DNA from: Chionis minor
Taxonomy: Eukaryota > Chordata > Aves > Charadriiformes > Chionididae
Direction of reading: 5' to 3'
Length of the DNA: 64,000 nt
Assembly (NCBI GenBank): GCA_013398295.1
Contig: VZSF01008885.1
Location: forward strand, 749,153-813,152
Part shown: one piece after another, positions 54,898 to 64,000 of the stretch
Layout of the letters: each line of letters begins with the position of its first letter
How positions within the stretch are numbered: the stretch's first letter is position 1
Notes under the pieces: generated by a model
Seen by the model: the letters and a program-made list of their open reading frames with translations, nothing else
Told to the model about the DNA's origin: nothing
Database searches by the model: none
Program-made: the position numbers and the translations under genes

Positions 54898-57274
54898 CTG
54901 AAACAATTATAATGGAATATTTTTTACACTTCTGAAATACAGATTCAGAAGACCAGTATTTTAAAACATCCTGGATACATGCTGTATTTTTTCTGAGCTG
55001 GAGATGTTACGAACTGAATTATCTAAGTAACTGCCAGACCTCACACTTTCTTTTTCATCAATCTTTTATTTGAGTTTGTTTTAAAATCTAAGGGAAGCAA
55101 ATAAAATAATTTAGTAAATTTTCTATCACAATATGGTAATCCTTATTAAAAGGCAAAACACGAGCAAGTTGTGTAGTCTTTAGAAATGCTTGTTAGAGGT
55201 TTCCCTTAAAACTCGTGGAGTACTCGAATACCTAAAGAAAAAAAAGACACTTAAAAAAGATTATGGTGAGTATTTTTAACAATCCACAGGCCTGACTTAA
55301 CACAGTGAAGCTAATGGAAAGACTCTCAGTGTGGATTTGGATAAAGCTCCACAAAGAGGAAAGAGACCTTTCACCTGGAAAAAGGGCTCTCCTTAGAACT
55401 TAAACCAGCTGGTTGTGGTCATCTTTTCTCATCTTGGTGCTTTTACTTCAGGTGGGAAGAGAGGCAAGTTCATATGCATTTCAGGCTGTAAAAGCTCAAA
55501 CATGCATGTCCTCCTTGAACCAGCTAAGGAACCACAGGGCTCCTCGGACTCCGCTTAGTGTCCCTTCAATTTCCCCCACACCAGCCAAGCTGGATGAGCA
55601 ACACGATAAGGTCATGTATTACAGGGAAAAATGATTGGTTTGACATTCAATACACAGATTGTAAAGCTCTCCCACTTGTTTTAATGGACGCTGCATAATG
55701 CTATAAAGATTCCTCCCTGCTTCCAAGCACATCAGAGTATCCCAATAGCATACAGAAAGTTTAATGTCTTGTAAATATTTCCTTTATTTTTTTTAATACC
55801 AATTAAGAAGCAAATGCAAAATGACTTGTTTGTTGCCACAAAATACAGGTTTACTTCACAAAAAAACTTCATCCCAGAACTCCTGGAAACTGTTTTGCAT
55901 TTCACACAAAGCACATGATTTTCACACAGATCACTTTGCATATCAACAATGTCAGGTGTTAGGTGTTAAGCACATACAGTAGTTCAAAGTACAGTAGAAG
56001 AGGAAAGATGACGAACCCAAACGAAGACAGGGAGAAACTATCCTTAAGAAAGGCTGCAACTCCACTGCAAAAAAACACAGTAATAAAGTAACACCGTCCT
56101 CAAATACTAAGTATTGCCTATGCTCATTCATCACCAGAAACTGCTGGTTTTCTGCTCAGGGTTGGGCTGCAACTAGACGTGGGTCATACAGTGCCCTCAC
56201 ATGGGCTCACATAGTCTTCAACTATGAACAACGATGATGAAAGTCTAGCATAAGCGGTGGCATCATCAACATCATTACCATTAAACATTGTATAACCCCT
56301 ATAAATTGGGATTTTAAATACAGCATATTGTCTCAAAAAACCAAAGCATCTTAATGAATCTGGATCAATTTTTCTTAAATAAATACAGTAGGTATTCTCT
56401 CTAGTATTATGCTTTGTACAAGAGGAAGCCATAACAAGTAATGACAGAGCGCTGAGGGGAAAAGTGTTGGCATTAGCGAAGCCAAGAGGCAATAGCTAAG
56501 GTTCAGTTGATGGCTGTCACTGCTTAACTGGAGGGGAATGCCTTCCTTCCTGAAAATTTAGACGCTATCCACAGTTTTATTTTGGTTATGTTGTGTTTAC
56601 TAGCAGTGCAAAGAAGTAAAGCCAGTTACATAACAACCATACCTTTCTTGAGGATAATTAAAGCGATGTATTATAACAGGCTCAGGGGGGAATGGATACA
56701 CTACGTACACACATTTTCTGTTTAACTACAAACAGAAGCACAAATGTGAGCTAAACAAACGCCACCTAGTGTAGCAATTCAGAAGTCAGCATCTACTCAG
56801 AGTTACCCAACGTGTATATGTAAGTTTAATATTAAAGTGCTACATTGCAAGTACACTGAAATTAGTGAAAGATCTTACAGATCTCAAAATATTCTTTGCT
56901 ACTATATAAATTTAGAACCCAAGAGACCTCCGAAATGTTAGTATTTCTGAAATTCAACTCATCATGCTTTAGGTAACGTGAAAAGGCTTGAAATCTGTAT
57001 AGAAACATATCACACAACAGTTAAATGACAAGATTTATTAATTGCTGGCATTTTAATGGCAATTACTGAAAAAGCAGTATGCACAGAAGTGCTTTTGTTC
57101 TGAGCAAAAGCACAGACATGTAAACAACACTGTGCAAAAGACAACACAGATTGTGAAAATAGCTTGTTTCTCGACAGCATTTTACATGACATTCTTAAAG
57201 ATCCATCTACCAACCCCACATTAAGCATAACATGAAGGGAAAGATGGTTTTCCCTCAGCAGCATTGTACGGTAC
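54898..57274 (-). other. COBL: Intron between the 45-nt cassette and the basic linker exon (2377 bp)
   Basis: The donor is GTACCG if the cassette is used. The acceptor for the linker exon is ATAATTGTTTCAG. AT-rich, with nothing else recognised. Confidence 0.65.
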
Positions 57275-57319
57275 CTCTATAGTTCAGAGAAGGTTCAGAC
57301 TGAGTTTTTGATGGAGGAA
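57275..57319 (-). CDS. COBL: Candidate COBL cassette microexon (45 nt, 15 codons)
   Basis: Between the Cobl-domain exon and the linker exon lies a segment with a strong acceptor: a long pyrimidine tract ending TTGCCTGCCTTTTCCAG. It is followed by 45 open bases and a GTACCG donor. It enters in phase 1 and leaves in phase 1, so with the neighbours it reads VPPSKTQSEPSLNYR and then continues into EPSRKAS. Inclusion or skipping keeps the frame. The peptide is Ser/Pro/Lys-rich and looks like the other linker parts. The good acceptor with a weak donor is the usual pattern of an optional exon. No transcript was available; it could be a chance pair of sites, but intact phase, length divisible by 3 and composition make that less likely. 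Confidence 0.65.
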
Positions 57320-59345
57320 CTGGAAAAGGCAGGCAATGAAAGGACAAGAGAAGATATATTAAAGTTATAATATTGCCTCGTAAACCACAATATTAATTCA
57401 ATACTACTAGCATTTGTTTTCCTAAGCATTACAGGAAAAAAAAAAGTTCACCAACAACAGACATACAGAGCTGCTACCAGAAGCAGTTCAGCTGTGTTTG
57501 TATTCATTCCCAATTCACTGGTGAAGCTATTTCAACTGCAAAATCGAATTATGTAAGCAGGTGGCAGCAGAGCTTTTCTTTTAATAATCCTTCAGCACTT
57601 GGTATTTCTCTTTCAGGGAAGAAGAGAATGACGAGCAGAGTTTTTCTAGAACCTGCTCTTACAAGCACATCCTGTGCTTTCAGCATCTCTGACACCTTAC
57701 TCATTAGTAGGAACGTGTTTTAACAATCTGTTCTGATAACTAAACAGACTGGACATCTACTCAATGCACAATTCATAGACCAACTCCTAGTGAAACCAAG
57801 GGGATTATTCCTCTTGGAGATCACAAATGAGAAAAAGGAATTTGCTAAAACAAAAGAAACCCTTTGTAAATTTTATGTGTATTTACTGGTCTTCTCATCA
57901 GACACCATGGTGCAGAGTAATAGGAAGGCAGAAAAGGTTGAAATACACTCAGGATCAGGAGGATTTTATCATAATGAAAGGTACACTGAAAGGTTAAAAA
58001 AGAATAAAATATAAAAAAAATTCTGATGCAGAGAGCAGTGCACTGTGAAGCATTACCTAACTTGCTGCTGTAAACCCAGCCCTGAAGTAAAGTCTTGATT
58101 TTGATTGTACAGGCTACAACCAGACCCGAGGACTAATATTGCACCGGTATATACGCCATCACTTTCACTTTAAAGGAAGAGTTTAAGGAAGGCTTAGGTT
58201 AATTACTCTGTAAGTTGTCCCTGAAGTAAGCTGAATAGTCATGTTCAATATGTTGCTCCAAAATGGCTAGCTTAATTACAGTAAACATGACTTAAAAAAA
58301 TGAAACAAACATGCATTTGAGTTATGACATGTTGTCAGCTACTTTTTTAAGCATCCTAACAATTCAAAGGAAAAGGGGACATTTAGTTTACTTAAAAGTC
58401 TAAACTCATTGAAATTTGACTCACACATAGGTAGAACTGTCACTTACCAGAGCAGTTTGAAAGAAGAGACAGAAAGTCAACATAAATAAGTAACTGTATA
58501 AATAAAAAATAAGCCTGCTGCTCAGCACCTACAAGACTGACGTTATCTAAAGAATAAATAAGGACATTAAGTGTGCTGGAAGTGATACCGATTGAGACAA
58601 ACCGCAGGAGACAATTTTAATGAATTTCACTTTCTGACCTCAAAGGAAGTAGCGCTTGTCAACGTGTGTTTTTAAAGCAGGTATATTCTACAGCACATCG
58701 CATAATTATGCTATTTGAATAAACAATCAGGCTGATAAAACTCAAGCCCAAGAAACTGCTGCTACAATACCATCTGCAAAAACAGAAAGTGAGGGTGAAT
58801 AAAAAAAGAGAACAAGATTTTTAAATACAAATACCTCTCAGCTCCTCTTCGGTAAACCGTCAACACCTTCACGCTTTGGGAGAAGCACCTCTGAACCTAT
58901 CCACAGTCTGTTTCTCACAAGCCCCAGTGTGCCGCCTCTGCCCCTCGGCTTTCGCAGCTGCCATGGCTATGGCATGTCTCCTCTTTCTTTCTCTCCAACC
59001 CGCAGCACAGGTAGGTGACAGGCTCTGCCCGGACGAGGCCTCTGTGTTACACACACCTGCACCAACAGCAGCTCCGGGAGGAGCAAAGCTCCTCCTTCCG
59101 CCCTGCCCGGGGCCAGCCCAGCCTGGCGCAGCGCCCGGGACAGCTGGGCACGCTGCTGCCATGGCTGCCGCTCCGGCCACGGCTCATCGGATGGACAAAC
59201 CAACCATGCTGCTCTCCGGATGGAGATGTCACTCTGCTGTTTCAACTGGGCCCCAAAGGAACGAGAGTGCAAACGCTTCTTAGCTGCCCACAATATTGTT
59301 GGCACACCATCTAACCCTGCGGTGACCACTTCGGTCTCGGCTCAC
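57320..59345 (-). other. COBL: Intron between the Cobl-domain exon and the cassette (2026 bp)
   Basis: It begins with GTGAGCC inside the CpG-rich islet and then becomes AT-rich. Without the cassette the intron would run from 59345 to 54898 (4448 bp). Confidence 0.7.
59020..59345. promoter_or_regulatory. Intronic CpG-rich islet, possible internal promoter or enhancer
   Basis: By eye about 19-20 CpG in 325 bases, with GC clearly above the AT-rich surroundings where CpG is scarce. It starts at the donor of the Cobl-domain exon. Open frames run on both strands, as expected by chance in GC-rich DNA. I see no convincing TATA box. An internal start here would give a COBL form lacking the Cobl domain (inference). 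Confidence 0.4.
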
Positions 59346-59574
59346 CTCTTTTTCTGTCCCAGGCGTACAGCTCTTTGATCCCCAGCTCCTCCAAGGACTT
59401 GGTAAGCTCCAGCTCCTCCCCGGTGATGCCATCTCGCAGAAGGACAACGTGCTCTTGACTGACTTCACACTTCTCACAAATGGCTGGGATGATGCTGTGG
59501 AGAGGCACCTCCGGACTAACTCGAACCACAGCCTTCTGCGTCTTCAGGTAGTTCACAACCAGCCTCACAGATTT
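59346..59574 (-). CDS. COBL: COBL exon: Cobl (ubiquitin-like) domain (229 nt)
   Basis: The exon encodes [19 protein letters not shown] at its start, then [37 protein letters not shown] and [17 protein letters not shown]. This is the complete Cobl domain (Pfam Cobl family), nearly the same as in mammals, and it is the most conserved part of the window. The acceptor is TTTGTTTCTGCAG before AAATCT. The donor is AAAAGAG followed by GTGAGCC, leaving one base (G) of a split codon; joined to the linker exon this gives Glu, as in human RRET. A CpG-rich islet begins directly at the donor. Reading past the donor gives a short unrelated tail, which sets the exon end. Confidence 0.97.
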
Positions 59575-60313
59575 CTGCAGAAACAAACACAAACTCTCAG
59601 CCGTGATGGCTAGGCTCTCCTACAATGAGAAGGGCATTGCAGACTTCCATATTGTCCTGACAACTCCTAGGTAAACCTACCCCACATGCATACTATTGCA
59701 AAAAATATTATAAAATAAAATAAATACAAAAAAAATCTCAGAACTCCTCTGTCACTAAGGAGACATTCACAAGATCAGGCAAATAAGGAAGAGGAATCAG
59801 AGGCAGCCATAGTTTGTGAATGTTTACAACCACCACTCTGAAAAGGGTGACAGTGTGATTAGCTATGCTAATTCAGAATAATAAACATTTCAGCAAACAT
59901 ATTTGGAAAAGGGCTACTTCTGAATCTTCGCAATACTGTGAAACACATTTATTAACGATCAGTCTTCTCCCGTATCTTCAATAAAAATGGCAACCAAAAT
60001 ACCATCAAAACCCTACCTACCTCCACACAATACCACAACCCTCATTTCAGCCACTACTGCAAATTTCAGTCAACTCAGTCTTCAGTCAAGGGTCAGAACA
60101 GATTTCCATCTATCCAACCACATTTTGTTTAAATGCTGGAGTCCAGACTGGCACCTGCCAGTCTGTGTGCAAAGCAGTTAAGCCAGTAAAGCAAGTTATA
60201 GTCAATATCAAGCCTCTCCCATTTGCGCTGAAAATGCAAAGATTGGAAGAACGGCTTGAAATCACAGGAGTGAAATGAGGTTTCATGGCATTTTAGCCCT
60301 ACGGAATACCAAC
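59575..60313 (-). other. COBL: Short intron between the two ubiquitin-like exons (739 bp)
   Basis: The donor is GTTGGT (weak) and the acceptor TTTGTTTCTGCAG. AT-rich, and no repeat was recognised. Confidence 0.88.
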
Positions 60314-60524
60314 CTCAGGGACCCTTGGCAGAGGTCGCTTTGCCTTCTCTTCAGGAACCTTCTCTTTCAGAAGTACCGTCTGTACGTCCAGCGCTCCTAT
60401 CAAAGTGTTTGGCTTGTAACTCAGAGGTTGTTGCGTTCCCGAAGACTTCAGTTCAAGACTATGCTGGGATGGATTTAAGCGATACTGGCTGCATAAGTCA
60501 ACCAATAGATCCATCACAGCTTTA
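60314..60524 (-). CDS. COBL: COBL exon: first ubiquitin-like segment (211 nt)
   Basis: The exon encodes about 70 residues beginning (S)[11 protein letters not shown] and ending [11 protein letters not shown], with the core [10 protein letters not shown] and the conserved [13 protein letters not shown]. It matches the region of human COBL just before the Cobl domain, which looks like a ubiquitin/RBD-type fold. The acceptor is CTTCTTCCTTGCAG before TAAAGCTGTG, so the first codon takes two bases from an upstream exon outside the window. The exon ends on a whole codon, CCTGAG. The donor is GTTGGT, poorer than the usual GTAAGT or GTGAGT, so recognition may need help or be regulated. The next intron is only 739 bp. 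The phase 0 join to the Cobl-domain exon rebuilds the family's [11 protein letters not shown] junction. Confidence 0.93.
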
Positions 60525-63173
60525 CTGCAAGGAAGAAGAGATTCACTGTTAGCATGAGAAAAAAAGAACATGTGCTAGAAAATTTACCTCCATTTTAATA
60601 TGGGAGAAAAAAAGACAATACAAGCTGTGGATGTATCACTAGTTAACCACCCTTGGGAGGGAACAGTGCTAATGCTTTGAAATGCTAAACAGACCAGATA
60701 AAGTGTTAGGAATTAAATATATTCGCACTTAAGTGCATGTATATAAGCAGGCAATTAACTATTCACTAAGAGGCAGACAACAGTGACAATAATAGCACTG
60801 ACATAAGCCAAGAGCGGACAAAGTGCATCTCATCTGCTAAATCCATACATTAAGTTCTCCAATTCAAACCCTGTTCTTTAACATGAAGAAAAGATATAAA
60901 CAAATTACATACTCACGGTGCAATAAACCCTGCTTAGATTTGAACCATCACATAATGCAACTCAAAATAGAGCATTTAAATCTGGAACAAAAGGTAGATG
61001 GGATTTTTTTTTTCCTAGATTGCAACTTTTGAGTTTCCCCTCCCTTCCTAGCAATCCATTTGACACCAGCAGTATTTTCAAGTACTAGAGATCCCTTCCA
61101 TATTTCTTTTGGTGAGAATATTAACCCAGTATAAAACAAGTTTTGAGTATTTGCATTATCGTGAACTCTTACTGCAGATGTGATTCTTAAATCATGAGGT
61201 TAAATGAGTCAGTCACTACCCCTCTCTTATACCAAGCCTCTGCACAGAGGTACTCCATTTCGTGTCAGCAACTCAGCATTCAGTGGAGCTTGATACTGCC
61301 CGATACAGCAGATATGAACTATGTTCCTCCACACCCCAGAAATTCACCGCTACCAAGGTACTGAAGTGTTCTTTTTTTTAAAACCTACCTCCCTAAAATT
61401 CCATCCAGGATTGGAGAAGACAGGTTTATTAAAACTGGTTATGTTTCTGAAAAGTTCTGGTTTCATAAACCAGTATCTGTCACCAACAAAACAACAAAAG
61501 CTGAAAAAAATTGCCAGCTGTACCTAAAGCCTGTCATATACACAAGAGAATTTTCTTCTAGTGGAAATGAAAATAAGTGCATAGATAGCATATCTGCCAA
61601 AGGAATTGCTATCTCTTCTAATATGTAAACTGGAAAAATGTATACCGATTCAAAATGCAAGCAAATTAAAAGAAAATAAAATCTTTCACAGGTTATTAGC
61701 TACCACCATTACATCTACAGCTCAAGAATTGCCCTTCAAGTGCAAGCTCTCAGCATCTTGGAAACTGCTGGGGGGGGGTGCCCATCCTCTTTCTATGTAT
61801 ATGTTGTTGGCCAACAGCTGCTCAAAAGGCTGGTGAAGAACCCTGGAGAGCTAATGGCAGAGAAAGACAAGAAGAATGGAAAACGAGAAAGATCCCTTAT
61901 TAACAGGTGAAAAACTAAAACATATGTAGGTGACAGCATTTCTCATGAAAGGGATGAGAAAGGAAGTTCTTTAAAGTAACCTATTTCAAGTTTAACCGAG
62001 TTACACAGTGTGAGCTGAAAAAGTGGCAAGTGTGTAAAATCTGAAATAGGTGATTGCATTGAAGAGAGAAGAACACAGTGAGAAGATGAGGACTGAAGAT
62101 CAAACAAGGAAAAAAAAAGTCATTAATATGTATGGAAGGCTCCAGAAAAATAGAGCAGTGTGGTAACTACTAACATAGAGAGCATCTAAACAGAAACATG
62201 TAGTATTTAAATTAAAACTGTATTGGGTCATTTCATGACGACTTATTCTGGCACTGTCCTCAAGTTGCAAATGTCTGCGTTTCACAACCATGTTTAATTC
62301 GTAACACACCACAAACCAACAGAAACATTTACACCTAAGTCCAAACTATAGGAGAACTCCACCTACACTGATATTTACATTAATATTCGTTAAGCCGTGC
62401 AGCAGTGAGCATTTAACAAAGTGTCAGTCCTCCTGATACAGATCTCAGGTTCTCTGTTTACAGACATATTTCTTTTAAAGTGAAATTTGCATGTGTTTTT
62501 TTCCCCTCAGCCTTATTACTACTGTAACTTGGCAGAACTGCAATACATGGTGTTCTATGTACCAGACACTTCTATTTAAAGTGGATCACTAATATATTTC
62601 TGTAGTGCATAATATTGTGATAATTCATTTGACTTTGGACAGTTACCTCACCTTGTGTAAACTATTTTATTAAAAACACTTAAAGAAAAAAAGAGGAGTA
62701 CTTGAAAAAACATTCAAAAAACACATAGTCCATCAAAAGGACAGTTTATGATTCTGTGCACCTTCTACTGAAATTATGAAATATGTTCAGCAGCAATAGT
62801 ACCACAATTGCAGCAAGATTAGAATCCACAGCAGCTATCTGAGAAAGTAAGTTGCAGACAATCATGCAAGTTGACCAAAGTGATCCAGACAATGAACAAT
62901 TTAAAAATCCAGCCAAATTTTACGCTCATCTTATTGCTGATTACAGAGCAGGTAAATGATACACTTAAAGTCTGCAAAATCCCATCCTAAACCATGCTGC
63001 TCAGAATACACAACTGTTCCATAAAAACCATCCCCAGGCTTCATCTGTACCATTTAGGAGTACAAATTAAGCAATACCTCTTAAGCTTTTGAAACCACTT
63101 CAAAGTTAATAGTACGCTTTTCCCAAAATGTAAATTTAGGAAAATAATAATTTCCACAATACTTCAAAAGGAA

Positions 63174-63194
63174 GGGGGGGGGGGGGGGAGGGGG
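63174..63194 (+). repeat. G15-A-G5 low-complexity block
   Basis: Fifteen G, one A, five G. It is a possible G-quadruplex and a likely sequencing or assembly length error spot. Confidence 0.9.
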
Positions 63195-63589
63195 AAGGAT
63201 AATTCTACAAACAAAATTCAAAATTCACATGTTTCCAGAGAAGTAAGAGAGCTGGGAAGTTCTTGCAATGAAGTTATTCTTATATCAGGTTTAAAACAGT
63301 TCAGCTTGATTTTAAATGAGTTTTATTTCAAGTAACTCCCATGTATATGCCACACACAGAAAAGAGCCACTAAATACAGCAAGAGAATAGTACTGAGCCA
63401 TTTACTAACCATGACCAACCTTCTTTCTAACCTTGGGTGGAATATGGCTCTTGGAAGATGCAAAGAGTCTTGCTCTCATCTCGTTCCAAGCATTTCTGCA
63501 CTTTATTTTAACCTGCTTTTGACACCTGGTAGAGAGCATAGTCTTATTTTGAAATTCAGACAGACCTGATCTTAAAGGAAGTAGTATGG

Positions 63590-64000
63590 CATGGCCAGCA
63601 GGTCTAGAGAAGTGATTGTCCCCCTGCACTCACTGGTGAGGCCCCACCTTGATACTGTGTTCAGTTTTGGGCCACTCACTACAAGACAGACTTTGAGGTG
63701 CCCGAGCATGTCCAGAGAAGGGCAATGAAGCTGGTGAAGAGCCCAGAGAACACGTCTTACGAGGAGCAGCTGAGGAAGCTGGAGTTGTTTAATCTAGAGA
63801 AAAGGAGGCTGAGGGCAGACCTTATGGCTCTCTATAACTACCTGAAAGGAGGTTGGAGAGAGGTGGGGATCAATCTCTTCTCCAAAGTGGCAAGTGACAA
63901 GATTAGAGGAAATGGCCTCAAGTTGTGCATGGGGAGGTTTAGAATGGATATTACGAAAAATTTCTTCACCGAAAGGGTTATCAAACATTGGAACAGGCTA
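63590..64000 (+). mobile_element. CR1 LINE, 5'-truncated, running off the window
   Basis: It starts near GGCATGGCCAGCAGGTC and continues with CCCTGCACTCACTGGTGAGG, TGTTCAGTTTTGGGCC, TGTCCAGAGAAGGGCAATGA, CTACCTGAAAGGAGGTTG and TTCTTCACCGAAAGGGTTAT, ending at the window border in CATTGGAACAGGCTA. This is the end of the CR1 reverse-transcriptase frame and the start of its 3' region. It is antisense to COBL. At least 410 bp; the 3' tail must lie beyond base 64000. Confidence 0.95.

Larger units (their letters stand above)
1..64000 (-). other. COBL: COBL gene body, internal part; both ends outside the window
   Basis: Eight minus-strand exons join in phase into one open frame that matches vertebrate cordon-bleu from the first ubiquitin-like segment through the Cobl domain, two KKRRAP motifs and a proline-rich stretch. 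COBL is a cytoplasmic actin nucleator that uses C-terminal WH2 domains to gather actin monomers; it shapes neuronal dendrites and sensory or brush-border protrusions, and its KRAP motifs recruit syndapin/PACSIN SH3 domains (known for the family). The paralogue COBLL1 is less likely: the segments seen here (for example [11 protein letters not shown] and [16 protein letters not shown]) are of COBL type. The first coding exons lie past base 64000 and the WH2-coding exons lie before base 1, so the actin-binding part is not visible. Coding sequence present is 1169 nt with the cassette exon and 1124 nt without it. Confidence 0.95.
60525..64000 (-). other. COBL: Intron upstream of the first ubiquitin-like exon (partial)
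   Basis: It runs off the window towards the 5' exons. It contains a G-run near 61769, the 15-base G-run at 63174 and the CR1 from 63590. No coding exon was recognised. Confidence 0.8.

Noticed and set aside
58869..59329. Overlapping open frames on both strands, Ala/Gly/Pro-rich
   Set aside because: They come from the GC-rich islet, where stop codons are rare; no family match. Kept only as a possible regulatory islet.
60275..60552. Plus-strand open frames over a COBL exon
   Set aside because: They are the antisense shadow of the exon at 60314-60524, which has clear protein homology and splice sites on the minus strand.
63794..63988. Minus-strand open frame near the window end
   Set aside because: It is antisense to the CR1 element.

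Overview
The window is bird nuclear DNA, AT-rich and mostly non-coding. It holds chicken-repeat-1 (CR1) LINE copies, including copies with the typical 3' end, and a solo LTR of a family I recognise from birds (it starts TGTCCTGGTTTCA and ends TTAAACCACGACA). The LTR family is one I associate with Neoaves more than with chicken, but the species is not fixed by the sequence.

The whole window lies inside one protein-coding gene on the minus strand: COBL (cordon-bleu), the WH2-family actin nucleator. I recognise eight exons, with AG/GT borders and joining reading phases. In transcription order (high to low coordinate) they are: 60524-60314 (first ubiquitin-like segment), 59574-59346 (Cobl domain), 57319-57275 (a 45-nt candidate cassette exon), 54897-54803 (basic linker), 51424-51341 (acidic/Ser-Thr linker), 27672-27478 (first KKRRAP motif), 4300-4162 (second KKRRAP motif) and 1208-1038 (proline-rich segment). 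The start of the gene (first ~75 residues by human numbering) lies beyond base 64000. The long exon and the C-terminal WH2 domains lie before base 1. No other protein-coding gene, tRNA, rRNA or CRISPR array is supported.

Layout: 60.5-64 kb is an intron ending in a CR1 that runs off the window. 59.0-59.35 kb is a CpG-rich islet touching the donor of the Cobl-domain exon. 51.3-60.5 kb is exon-dense. Two introns of about 23 kb each (27.7-51.3 kb and 4.3-27.5 kb) flank the first KKRRAP exon. They hold old antisense CR1-like remnants (17.8-18.8, 46.7-47.1, 52.6-52.9 kb, the last in the neighbouring 3.4-kb intron), a younger antisense CR1 (38.4-38.7 kb), and the LTR at 9.15-9.96 kb, which is itself split by a CR1.

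The most interesting points are the frame-preserving 45-nt microexon after the Cobl domain, the run of symmetric exons (45, 84, 195 and 171 nt) that could let the linker be assembled modularly, the CpG islet as a possible internal promoter, and the dated nesting of a CR1 next to the TATA box of an LTR with a perfect 5-bp target duplication. I found no wholly new system. All family assignments are from recognition of the sequence; no search was run.
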